Assembly: GCA_003999685.1 (NCBI GenBank)
Contig: CP021221.1
Coordinates: 2,294,001 to 2,358,000, forward strand
Length of the DNA: 64,000 nucleotides
Direction of reading: 5' to 3'
DNA from: Taiwanofungus camphoratus
Lineage: Eukaryota > Basidiomycota > Agaricomycetes > Polyporales > Taiwanofungaceae
Shown: one piece after another, positions 52,129-62,506 of the stretch
Numbering within the stretch: the stretch's first letter is position 1
Layout: each line of letters opens with the position of its first letter
Translations under genes and position numbers: made by a program
The notes under the pieces: model-generated
Told to the model about the DNA's origin: nothing
The model's input: the letters and a program-made list of their open reading frames with translations, nothing else
Databases searched by the model: none

Positions 52129-52280
52129 TTTCGAATGATCATGAAAGCGCCTCTCGATCGCGACAATGGGTCGCATGGTGTGACAGAACGCGCCATGCTC
52201 GCATGTCACACCGCGAGCATCACGCGCCTTGTCCTTGGACCAAATTGACCTTATCCTCACACTACCTCCACAACACCATC
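52129..52280. promoter_or_regulatory. Compact bidirectional promoter between the small gene and VID27
   Basis: Only 152 bp separate the two start codons on opposite strands, so both 5' UTRs and promoters must overlap or share elements. No specific box was identified. Confidence 0.5.
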
Positions 52281-55214
52281 ATGAATATTTTCCGAAGCCG
52301 TAAGCTGTATGAGTTTCTTTTCCTACTACGTCGCACTCAACTATCTCTTTCCTTGCAGTCATCGGAAAAGTCTGGCGTGCGTTCGTTGACGCGGGAGCTC
52401 ATATGCCACTCCTGACATCATTATCGCAGATGATCCCAATGCCGCCGAGGTCGTGAAGATTTCAGAAGGCCAACTATTTCTTGTCCGCTCTGGAACCATT
52501 CGTGGTGCTCGAGAGTGCATGTAAGTGATACATGATCAATGTACAGACAAATATTGACAAGCTTCTATTTCCAGATACAACGATGCTATGGCTACCATCC
52601 GCCGCGTGCCTTCCCTCGACCACAATTTTCAGCTTGTGATTACCCGCGTTTATGCAGAAGGAGAACAAGAGCTGTTAGAAGATGAAGAGGAAAGTGAGTT
52701 GATCCCCCTCTTGTGTCGCTCCCTTCAGTTGACCCCTTTTCAGCTGATGAGGAGCGCGTGTTCCTTATCAGCGAAGAGCTCGAGTTCCGTACTGCTATTA
52801 CTGAAGACGGCCCCAGCTTCATATGGCGCGATTTGGAGGGAGACGTCGACGAATTTTACGACTTTGTGGCATCCGGGACGAACGAGCCGACCCGGGCATT
52901 CTTTGAAACGTGCATGTATCGGGCAATGTACGAGCGCAAGTACAAGAAGAATGCAGACGATACCCTAGATGCAGATTTGCAGGAATTTATACGGCAGTCA
53001 GTCTTGCCATCTCTGCCTATCATCCGCAGCTCATCATATGCCGTACGCAACAGGCCTCCCACTCAGAAGGCCAAGGGTAAGACTTCGAAGAAGAAATCCG
53101 CGTCAATGACCAAGGACCAAGACGATCTTGCGAGTGCTATGAACGATCTGGCAGTTGCGGCTCCCTCTAGCAGCGCGGTCGCCGCAAGCCTTTCCCCTAG
53201 CCCAAAAACAAAGAAGGCACCTGGCTCCGATTCGGGCATGCCTGAGCTGCTTTCCGAAGAAGCAGAGCTACACCTCTGGAATCGTGATCGAGGGTTCTTT
53301 GTCAAACAAGCAGATGTAACCGCCAAGATCGTGCAGAATCCTGCGGGCACTTTTGATTACTGGATGATCGCTTCGAGCGAGGAGGGCCAGATGCTGGCCC
53401 ACAAGATCACGTCCGACATGAACCAACGGTGGTCTACAAAGATGTTGTCGTTGACTTGGAATTATGTCAGTGACACCGGGCTGCAGAGCAGCTGGTGTCT
53501 CCGGTTTGTAACCCCTGAGGCATTCGAGAGCTTCCAGCACGTCTTCACCAGAACGCTGTGGGAGGGGCTTAATCAATACTCGTGGGAGAAAGCCAAGGTA
53601 AGGCAATGTTCCTTGACATTGACTGCTCATTCACCATGGTGTATTCACAGGCTGACGAGAAAGCCTATGTGATGAGTTCAAACGTAGAAGATGTTGAAAT
53701 GCAAGACGTCGAGGACGAATCAGATGAGGAGGATGCTGTAGAGGACGAACTAGGTAATCACACTCGCTGTAAGTTCCCAATGTTTCACAATCTCACTTTC
53801 CTCCAGACAAAAGTGAGGACGAAGAAGAACCAGAAGAATACACAGATGAAGATGCTGAACCCCAGCCACTCGGGAAAGGGGAGCGCAACTCACAGTTGAC
53901 AGTTGGTTACAAGGGCGACAGGTCATATGTCGTTCGCGGCAACAAGATCGGTGTCTTCAGTCACACAGGTGATAACCAGGTCAAGTATCACGCAACTATT
54001 GGCAACCTCGCAACACCCAAGGGCAAAGAATTTAATCCTAAGCGCGTTAGTTTCTATGTGCCTGCCCTCTGCATGATTTGCTCAATCATTGTTTAGGTCA
54101 TGTTGCACGATCAAGACAGTAAGATGATTCTCATGAACCCCCAGGATCCCAATTCTCTCTTCAGCATGGATATTGAGCGTGGGAAGGTCGTCGAGGAGTG
54201 GAAAGTGCATGAAAATGTCAATGTGGACCATATCGCTCCAGACAACAAGTTTGCGCAAATGACCCCGCAGCAGACCATCGTTGGCGCGTCTCACAATGCC
54301 CTCTTCCGCATCGACCCGCGCATGTCGGGCAGCAAGATGGTTGACAGCCAATTCAAGCAGTACGTTAGCAAAAACCAGTTCTCGGGTGTTACGACGACCG
54401 AGGCTGGAAAGCTCGCGGTGGCCAGCGAGAAGGGTGACATCAGACTGTTTGACTCGATTGGCAAGAACGCGAAGACGGCGCTGCCGCCGCTTGGTGACCC
54501 CATTATTGGTATCGATGTCACGGCCAACGGGCGCTGGATTGTGGCGACAACAAAGACTTACTTGTTACTCATCGATACGCTCATTGGTGAGGGCAGATAC
54601 ACGGGGAGCCTGGGCTTCGACCGCAGCTTTCCCGCAAATGCGAAGCCGATTCCTCGCAGGCTGCAGCTTCGGGCTGAGCATGTTGCGTACATGGACCATA
54701 GCGTGTCGTTCACACCTGCTAGGTGAAATATTTTTGGTCCTGATCTTCATTGTTCCATGACTTACGCAGGTGGTGATTTTGTCGACCAGATTCAATATGG
54801 GCGAAGGACAGGAAGAGAATGCCATCGTCACTTCGACAGGACAGTTCGTTGTTGCTTGGGACTTTGCAAAGGTCAAAAAGGGACAATTGGACAAGTATGA
54901 AATCAAGAAGTATGTCTGGGACGATATTTCTCGACTGCTAGAATTGATTCTGATGTGTGAGTGGTCTAGGTACGAGGACTTTGTCGTCCAGGATAACTTC
55001 AAGTTCGGCGATGACAAGGAGATCGTACGTCTTCATTTATAGAACGTGATATAGCGTACATTGTAGACTTACACCGCATTTTCAGATTGTCGCCTTACAG
55101 AACAACGTCCTCGCTGTCAACAAGAAGAGTCTCAAGAGGCCAACGAGGGCATCGATCGCCACGCCGACTAAGAATCTCCGTAGTCGCTCGAGCATAGTGC
55201 AGAGCCCGTACTAA
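52281..55214 (+). CDS. VID27: Vacuolar import and degradation protein 27
   Basis: Eleven exons: 52281-52299, 52359-52376, 52430-52520, 52575-52693, 52744-53597, 53651-53753, 53807-54045, 54097-54722, 54790-54909, 54970-55024, 55086-55214 (790 residues, as in yeast). The start MNIFRSLIGKVWHDPN is assembled from three tiny exons. Then come EVVKISEGQLFLVRSGTIRG, the PH-like region with ERVFLISEELEFRTAITEDG and FIWRDLEGDVDEFYDFVASG, and an acidic linker (VEDVEMQDVEDESDEEDAVE). The C-terminal beta-propeller-like Vid27 domain has YVVRGNKIGVFSHT, MILMNPQDPNSLFSMDIERG, KVVEEWKVHENVNVDHIAPD and IGIDVTANGRWIVATTKTYL. Yeast Vid27 is linked to vacuolar import and degradation; its molecular function is unsettled. 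Exon 8 could not extend past 54722 without an early stop. Confidence 0.94.
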
Positions 55215-55539
55215 GTAGCTGCAGAAGGGAATACACGAAATTCGAAGGGTCTTAGAGTAATGTATCAATACGGTGAATGTCTCCGTTTCCTGGATGTGTG
55301 TTAGCTTTATATTCACTGGAAGTGTAGCTTACGACCATATACCGTTTGGCAACTCTGTATATCCGATGTGAGAAAGAGATATGTATATTGAAAGTAGTGA
55401 ATGTGGTCTAGTTGAGAGATCACAGCATCGCAGTATAGGCAACCCCAGATTCCCATTCGCACGAAAGTGATGACAGCAAGAATACAATTCGAAATTACAT
55501 CTCCACCGGCCGCATTCTACATTGCTAATCTTTTCTCAT
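55215..55539. other. Convergent 3' flanking region
   Basis: A 325-bp spacer lies between VID27 and the glutamine synthetase stop codon; no ORF or repeat of note. Confidence 0.35.
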
Positions 55540-56856
55540 CTACTTGTCAAGGCATGTCGTCTCAACAATGATAGCAGTCACCCTGTACGGGTCTGAATAC
55601 GATTGTCAGGACACGTTTTACGACCAGATTATGAACAATTCTGCGTACCAATGTTGGAGGCAGGGCGACGATCCTCGAGGTATCCGTAGCCCTGCGCACC
55701 TACGTGCCGGGGAATACGGATGGACGCACCACGGTTGGCGACACCGGAGCTGAAGGTGCCGATGTGACCCGTCTCATGACCGCCAGTCAGTCGCAGGTCG
55801 TTGTCCTCGCCATAGACCGCAATGTGCTCGTTGTGCCGCTTGCTGAGCTTCTGGATAGCATCGTCGATGTACTTCATGCCACCGGGCTCACGCATCTGCT
55901 TTGTGCTGTAGTTGGTGTGGCATCCGGCACCGTTCCAGTCGCCCTGGAGCGGCTTGGGGTGGAAGGACACCTTGATGCCCCACTGCTCAGCGATGCGGAC
56001 GAGCAGGTAACGTGCCATCCAGAGGTGGTCGCCCATGGAGATGCCCTCGCACGGACCAACTTGGAACTCCCACTGGGAGGGCATGACCTCCGCATTGATG
56101 CCGGAGATGTTCACACCGGCGTAGAGGCACGCGCGGTAGTGCGCCTCAATCAGGTCACGGGCGAAGACCTTGCCAGCGCCTGAGAGTGGTGTGAGATCCG
56201 ACCGAGAATATCACTTGAATAGGAACATACCGGCACCGCAGTAGTAGGGGCCCTGAGGACCAGGGAAACCGCCCTTGGGCCAGCCGTACGGCTGACCGTC
56301 CGTGTCGAAGAGGGTATATTCCTGCTCGAGACCAAACCAGGGGATGAAGTCCTTGGCAAGGTCCATAACCTTCTTGGCGTGGTGACGGTAGTTGGTCCTG
56401 TTGGGAGTACCGTCATTGTTATAGCACTCCGCGAGGACCAGGATGTTGTCACCACCGCGGAAGGGATCCTTGAAGATGGCAGCCGGACGGAGGTAAACAT
56501 CGGAGTCGCTTCCAGGGGCTTGATTTGTAGACGAGCCGTCGAAATCCCAGGTACGAAGCTGCCCAATGTCTGTCACCTTCTTCATGACAGTCTGCAGATC
56601 GGCGTGTCAGTATTATACAGGCGATGGTCGTCCGTGAGATTCGGTATGGAGGAATGTCTAAGGATTAGATACTGACTGTGGTCTTGGAACGGAGACCACC
56701 ATTGCCATCAATCCAGACGTCTGCAGACATACGTGAGTCATATTAAACAAATAACTCCTGAAATTCAAGTCAGTGCGTACATTCAGCCTGGATCTTGTCA
56801 CCCTGAGGAAGGGCAAGGTAGGGAGCTAATAGGTCTGGGCGGTAGGTCTGAGCCAT
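55540..56856 (-). CDS. GLN1: Glutamine synthetase (type II)
   Basis: Exons in gene order: 56781-56856, 56677-56720, 56231-56591, 55649-56179, 55540-55592 (354 residues, typical of eukaryotic GSII). Landmarks: [35 protein letters not shown], the metal/glutamate site [83 protein letters not shown] and [17 protein letters not shown]. The enzyme makes glutamine from glutamate, ammonium and ATP. Codon use is strongly C-ending compared with neighbours, consistent with high expression. The promoter side contains a GATAAG site and a TATA-like box (separate entry), which would fit nitrogen control by a GATA factor. Confidence 0.97.
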
Positions 56857-57404
56857 GGCAGTGAAGTGAGGTAGACTCTCGAAGTAGGAGTCAAGATATG
56901 GTAGAAGGTGGAGGTGGAGGAGGGCCCGAGTCAATTGCGGCAGAGCCTGATATAGCTTTGGCCTTGTTTACATGCTAGGAACCACCGCCTTATCGACCGC
57001 CGCCCCATCTTCATCTAGCCGTGATCTAGCCATTACAGAACATCCATCCGTTCACCGCCCCCGCCCTACAGGCAGATACCTTCTGCAAAAAATGCGCAAT
57101 TCGCCCCCCCCCCCCCATTGTTGTGCAGCCATGCAGCGGCATCAGCGAGCACCGTGTGTCCATCAGACCCGGGCACACAGCGTCTGCTGTGAGAAGTCAT
57201 CCCGTCCCCGTGCACTTGTGACAGTTGGCCACGGTCATGCGGCGCTTCCGCATGTAAACATGGTGATGCCATCTCAATTTACATGAATGATCATCGCAGC
57301 AGGCGAGCCGGCGAGCAATGATCGCCCTGCCAAATCCCATTTGGACAGACAGACATTGTATGTATGACTCGGAGCTCAGAAAGTACCTGTGTCTCCCCCA
57401 CCCA
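56857..57404 (-). promoter_or_regulatory. Glutamine synthetase promoter region with GATAAG and TATA-like box
   Basis: Reading the minus strand upstream of the ATG, CTATATC lies about 90 bp away (plus-strand 56949-56955) and GATAAG about 135 bp away (plus-strand 56989-56994). AreA/Nit2-type GATA factors bind GATAAG at nitrogen-metabolism genes, so a regulatory role is plausible, but single sites of this length occur often by chance. The distal part is the 3' flank of the DnaJ gene. Confidence 0.4.
57104..57116. repeat. Poly-C tract (13 C)
   Basis: An uninterrupted run of 13 cytosines on the plus strand (poly-G on the other) lies between the DnaJ gene and glutamine synthetase. The length may carry sequencing error. 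Confidence 0.8.
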
Positions 57405-58856
57405 TTATCGTTTTCTAACTGCTTTCCTCCTGCGTCCACCAGCCATCACAGCCGCAGTAGCTCGACCGCTTTTAGCAGGTGCATGCATCTCTTTAGGAGT
57501 AGCCGCCCCGCTACCTGGAACGTCCGAGGCAGTTGCGGAAGCATCGTCGGTGTCATCGCCATTCTCCACAGGTCTAGATTCGAGTTCCAATCCGGTACGC
57601 TTGATGAGTCTGTGATACAGGCCAATCAGGAACGATAGAAACCATGTCCTCTTGAGGGACGGTGGAACTGCAGTATCACTGTTTACAGGCAACAGGTCGC
57701 CGTCAGCCTCAAGCTGAGAATGGACACAGGGTCAGAAGATTTGACAGCTCGACAATCTGAGCAATGCTCACGATATAGACTTCATTGCCCTCCACTACCA
57801 TGTCAACCATCTTCCCGCCTACAATGTTTCCGTCGTCGTCTAACCTCGGACCACCTCCAAGATTTACTCTGACCTGCATTATGTCGAACGATGAGGCACG
57901 CATACCCCTATGTTAGTAATGCTGACCTTTCTCTGTCCTTCTGTGGCGGGTATCATTTTCGAACCCCATGCCGCGGACTTGGCTTGGCTGATGATCCACT
58001 CGATTCTTTTCAGGTCACGCTGATAGTTCATGCGCTGGACCAGATATTGCACACACGAGGACACAGTTGTCAAGAAACCGAGCGTCGCCTAAGAGCACCA
58101 AACCAAAGAACGATTAGTCTTCAGATGTTGCCAATCACGCAGGATCTGAGCCTACCCCCAATCCAGGACGGAAGCGTGAATAGTAGTATCCAGTGCCTCT
58201 CCACTTAGGCACACCATTCTTATAGAAGAAATCGTAACTGTCTTAGATGCAATTAGCGATAGATGATTCGCGCGGATATTGGATGCACACACCGTTGACG
58301 GCTCTCCGAGTTTCTTAGTATCGTGGAGACGACACCCAGCCTCGCAAATCTTTCGTGGGCATTTTTGACACCTCTATTCTTATCTGGACTTTTAAGATGA
58401 ATCATGTCCATTAATGCCGAAGGTACTAATGAGAAAAGGCGCACGCACTGAAGCCGAATACTTTTCTTGCGATACGCCTTCGCAATCTCCGCAGTTGACG
58501 CGGTCGGCGGCACTTCAAGCCACGAGTAGAAGGATGTGCCTTTGCCTGTAGAGAAAATGGTGCCAAGTTCTTGATCAGTGGAAGTTCGGGGCGCTGTCAT
58601 CCAAGAGATTGAAAACCTTCAGAGGCCTCTATTGCGCTCACGAGATCGAATATCTCATGATCCTCCTGCAGGCACAAGCACCCATGCCGCGCGTCAGAAC
58701 GACGTCGATATCGAAATCGCAGAGAGACCGACCTTCGTCCACCTGGAACATTCTCATACGGTATAAGTTGATGGCCTAGTGAGAAAGGAAAGATACTCAC
58801 GCCGTCACGACCGCTGCCAGAGCAGCAAGAAAGGCAAAGAGAGTTAGGATCCTCAT
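57405..58856 (-). CDS. ERJ5: ER membrane J-domain protein (ERJ5/DNAJC1-like)
   Basis: Nine exons in gene order: 58801-58856, 58733-58742, 58617-58665, 58449-58545, 58293-58388, 58156-58237, 57927-58088, 57772-57873, 57405-57713 (320 residues). The signal peptide [19 protein letters not shown] is followed by [20 protein letters not shown] and a J domain: [54 protein letters not shown]. The HPD motif (71-73) is intact, with the intron cutting the His codon. A hydrophobic segment ([17 protein letters not shown]) and another near the end ([15 protein letters not shown]) are likely membrane spans, and the tail is basic ([11 protein letters not shown]). Known members stimulate ER Hsp70 (BiP/Kar2). 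Exon 2 is a 10-nt microexon, needed to link the signal peptide to WTK and keep the frame. Confidence 0.88.
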
Positions 58857-59095
58857 GGCGACTTTCCAGCTAGTATCATATGCCGTATTAAAATGCAGTG
58901 GTAAACCTTAGGGTAGCTTGCTGCCAGCACTTAGTTGTTGCTGCATGGTCTCGCGTCCAGTCGAGATCGCTGTCGTATACTTTTTTGGGCAGCCTGTGAT
59001 TGGCTTGGGAACATAAAATCACGTGATTTAGATGGCTTCCCTCTACTACCACTTGTTTGGGTTCCTGTAATCGAGCGGATATTGAGTGTTGTTCT
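58857..59095. promoter_or_regulatory. Bidirectional promoter, ERJ5-like and RRN7
   Basis: Only 239 bp separate the two opposed start codons, so both promoters lie here. No motif was assigned. Confidence 0.45.
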
Positions 59096-59767
59096 ATGGC
59101 ACCAAGACGGCGATGTCCGGTATGTGGCTCGAAACAATGGCACAAGGAGCCTTCGAGCGGTCTTATCACTTGTAGTGAGGGACATGTCCTCCAGGTATGT
59201 ATCTTCGGTTGTGATTACCGGACCCGATGTCATTTTAGGAAAGTAGAATTATAGAAACGAGACGAGAGAGGTCACCGAGCTCGGTCCTCATACGCTTAAG
59301 AAGAGGACATTGAAATCTGGGCGCAAGAGGAAGCAGAAGCAAAGTAAAGCAGATCCAAACTGTCAGTTACGATGTTTCTTATTTATGTTGTGAGCTCTAA
59401 CTTCCGTCCTCGAAGTATACCATGGAGAACGAGCGCGCTATCATTATTTCCAGTGCTTACAACTCGTATTGCGAATGCAAGTCGCAGCTCTCATAAAATT
59501 GTGGGAATTGCCGTCTGAGTTTGAGGTGATCTATTGCCATGTGTCTCCAGCTCGCCAATTTAATAGCGTCTAGGTTGTCTGTAGAGATGTATGGGCCTTG
59601 CATCTTAGTCTTCTTCCAAACCCACCACCTGCGGAACCTCTTCATCATATGCAAGACGACATAGGCTCGAAAAAAATGGGGCCTTCTCAGGAGCAAGCTG
59701 CAACGTCTCGAAATGACACTAGTGACAGCGAGGCGGATAATAATGGTGATGACACGCCCGTTTCTGG

Positions 59768-59798
<31 letters not shown>

Positions 59799-61391
59799 AG
59801 TGAGGATGAGGCAGATGATCCTGTGATGGCAGAGCTCATGCGAGAGAACTCGGAAACCTCGTCGTCTTATGACGAAGATGATAACGATCTGGGCGAACCA
59901 TCTGTCAAGAAGGAAGTAAAGAGAAAGAAAATTTATCGACAATATGATGCCCCTGCAAGCAATGTCGCAGTGTTGATGGTCGCTTGCTGGACACTACGAC
60001 TGCCCATCATTTATATGGATTTCATTAGGTAGGCATGGCATGAGATGAATTAGTGTGTGTACAGCCATAATCATTGCTCCACAGACTCATAGAAGCCTAT
60101 GAATTGCCGTATCTCGACCCTATCCGCCTCCTGCCTGCTAGTCTTACGGCGCACCTAACAAAGCACACTGCTCAAGCATTATCTCCTCATGCACGTAATG
60201 TTGCGTCTTCAGGCGTAACAGCATTTGTCTAACTAATTGCCTTAGCATGCGCCCACACCCCTTCACTTGCATAGATTGGCTTCAAGACTCGCGAAGCTGA
60301 TGTACGCATCATACGCCGTGTACACACCTGAAATGAATGCTGCCCCAGTCCTCTGGAGGGCCGTCTGTGGATTATATGGAACGCGTACGGAAGTATAAAT
60401 TCTGATTTACGCAACGCGACGCTCATGACAGTGTCAGCGACGCTTTACATATTGACCAAGAAGGTGGCCCGGGTAATTTCGATACCATTGATGCTGCACA
60501 ACTCTGTCGCTTCACCGCTACCACGGGCAAAGCAGCGTGATCCTGTGGGGCATAAGTACGACAACGCTGTACCGGAGGTCTCGCTCCTTGCGACGGTAAT
60601 AGTTGTCTTAAAGATGGTGTATGGGTTAGATGGCAGGGCCAGGTATAGGAATTCACTTACACCTCTTCGTATAACTTTGAGTATTCAGACCGTCTCACTC
60701 TAGACTGCCGAAGGAAAGGGACGACCCGGCATGCGCCTTGCCCCGGTTGTCTGATTATCTGACCTGCCTCAAGGAGCTCGATGAAAAGTCTGCGAAAGAT
60801 GAAGCCCCTTTTTCTACAACATCGCATTCGTAAGAACATTTGCTCGTCTCACGTGCAATTGGACTAAGCGTCTGTAGATCCATACTCGATTTGAGCGAGC
60901 ATGAGCTAGATAAGTATCTAGATTTTTGTGAAGGGGCACTGCTGCCTCGGGAAGACCAGCAGACCGGTGCGTGAAGCCCACTCGGTTTTCACAACGCTTC
61001 ATAATAAATGTTTTGCACTGCAGAACAGAACGCTGCAACGGAACTCTTTCCTCTCCCATCCAAGGAAGTATCATCCAAAATGGCTAGAATAGGGGGTAAA
61101 GTAACTGAATTGGGAAGATCGACTAGTCTAAACGAGCGCTCGACGATGTCGGCAATGTCAGTCGATTCGGATGGAAAAGCCCTTTCCCCTGGAGAGTCCT
61201 ACGCTATCTTCAATACTTTGGACACACTAGGGGCGTTGCCCGACGATTACGAAGTAATTATAAGGCGTGCAGCACACTGGGCTGGAGTTAGCGAGGAATA
61301 CGTGTGTGGGGTAGCGGAGAGGTACGAGAGACGACTCGTGAGATGGTGGGACGGTGTCAGGAAGAAAGAAAGAGAAGAAAACGTCGAATGA
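59096..61391 (+). CDS. RRN7: RNA polymerase I initiation factor Rrn7/TAF1B
   Basis: Ten exons: 59096-59194, 59247-59361, 59416-59525, 59574-60028, 60085-60190, 60246-60384, 60432-60642, 60704-60829, 60878-60966, 61024-61391 (605 residues). The N-terminal zinc ribbon is MAPRRRCPVCGSKQWHKEP with C7, C10, C26 and H30, as in TFIIB-like Rrn7/TAF1B. Family segments follow: NYRNETREVTELGPHTLKKR, ARYHYFQCLQLVLRMQVAAL, an acidic polySer insert, ASNVAVLMVACWTLRLPIIY and LIEAYELPYLDPIRLLPASL of the first cyclin fold. The second fold has KKVARVISIPLMLHN, HKYDNAVPEVSLLATVIVVL and KMVYGLDG. Rrn7 is part of the core factor that loads Pol I on rDNA. The intron after exon 5 needs a GC donor (60191); every GT alternative breaks the frame or is too short. 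Confidence 0.9.
59768..59797 (+). repeat. (ATC)10 microsatellite encoding a serine tract
   Basis: Ten perfect ATC/TCA units lie inside RRN7 exon 4 and are read as about eleven Ser residues before an acidic stretch. Confidence 0.92.
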
Positions 61392-61543
61392 CCAGAGGTT
61401 AAGCATTTTTTGATCTCGTGCAATATCATCGAATGGTTCACCCGCCTCGACATTGATAGTGACACGACTTGCGTACGTCCTTCGCAGTTTCATTCCACGG
61501 ATGGCTTTGTTGTTCACTCAGACTGCTACGTCCGGTGTGTACT

Positions 61544-62384
61544 ATGGCGGTGAAAGGCTAAAGAATGATTATATCACAACAACCTTGTGTATCGCCCGCA
61601 GGAAGGCGCCAATCTGGTGCAAGGTGAAGCATCAAGCGGAGGGGTGATCTGCGACCCGACAGGGCGGCCAGTGTCCGTTGCTCGCGCCAATTTCAGCCAA
61701 TACTTACAAGTCGAGATGTTAGGGCCTCCAAGAAAGTATGTAAGTGTCGTGCTCGGGATCTTCCCGAGTCGGGGATCAAGACAAGATGGGACCACGTGCC
61801 ACATGATATCCTTACTTCTTAAACTCTTTGCGCGAAGTATCAGTTCGTGTATGTTCAAGGGTACGAGCACGCAGACTCCCAACTCCACATTTACTGGTGC
61901 AGCAGCATTGGATTTTTTTCCTGATATTCATTTCCCCTGCATCTAGCTTTGACATGGTTCTTGGGATCCACTGAACAGTAGATCTTGCGAAGACATTTTT
62001 CGTGAGTGCTAAGCGCGTTATTTTACAGCCCAAGCTCAGTCTCAGATAAGAGATCACTACAAGACACCGAAATTAGCGCCCAACTACCTCCTGGTTCTCT
62101 GCTCATGTTTCATAGCCACCGTTCCGCGGCATGTTGTTTCGTAAAACTCATGGCTATGTAGTATGATGTTCTGGTAACTCTGTGTGCAGAAAGTCCCTGA
62201 TAGGTCCTTTCGTGCCCGTGCTGACCGATCCAAGTCTCGGAAGGAGAGAGGATTATGGCAGGTACGACGCTCATTGGCTCGGTCTACTTACATACAATAC
62301 ACAACCTCACGCCTGCAGTACCTCTTACTGGAACGATTAGATCCGTTCACCACCGTGCGAGTTTCATCAGGAGCCGGGCACTAG
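61544..62384 (+). CDS. Unrecognised seven-exon gene candidate, 152 residues
   Basis: Proposed exons: 61544-61549, 61602-61739, 61838-61896, 61979-62001, 62046-62140, 62190-62261, 62319-62384. All junctions are GT-AG and phases agree to a stop at 62382. The product reads MAEGANLVQGEASSGGVICD, RANFSQYLQVEMLGPPRKY, YQFVYVQGYEHADSQLHIY, CRSCEDIF, HKRSLQDTEISAQLPPGSLL, KVPDRSFRARADRSKSRKER, GLWQYLLLERLDPFTTV. I do not recognise a family. Balanced composition and seven coherent exons argue for a gene, but the first exon (two codons) and the 23-nt fourth exon are weak, and some exons have a second open frame. It lies between RRN7 and the cupin gene. Confidence 0.42.
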
Positions 62385-62416
62385 GGCAGTGGAAGAAGAA
62401 ACAATAAGCGGCGCTG

Positions 62417-62423
62417 TATAAAA
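62417..62423 (+). promoter_or_regulatory. TATA box of the cupin gene
   Basis: A TATAAAA sits 84 bp upstream of the cupin ATG, a normal spacing for a fungal TATA promoter. It is the cleanest TATA box seen in the window. Confidence 0.6.
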
Positions 62424-62506
62424 CGCGGCCTGTCCCCACTTCCCTTCGTGGCCCTCGACTTTCTCATCTTTTTGTAACTCCTTGAATCCGTATTAGCATC
62501 CTTATA

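Noticed and set aside
61574-61888. 104-codon minus-strand ORF opposite the unknown gene
   Set aside because: The plus strand gives a better multi-exon model here; the minus ORF has no conserved motif and appears to be its shadow.
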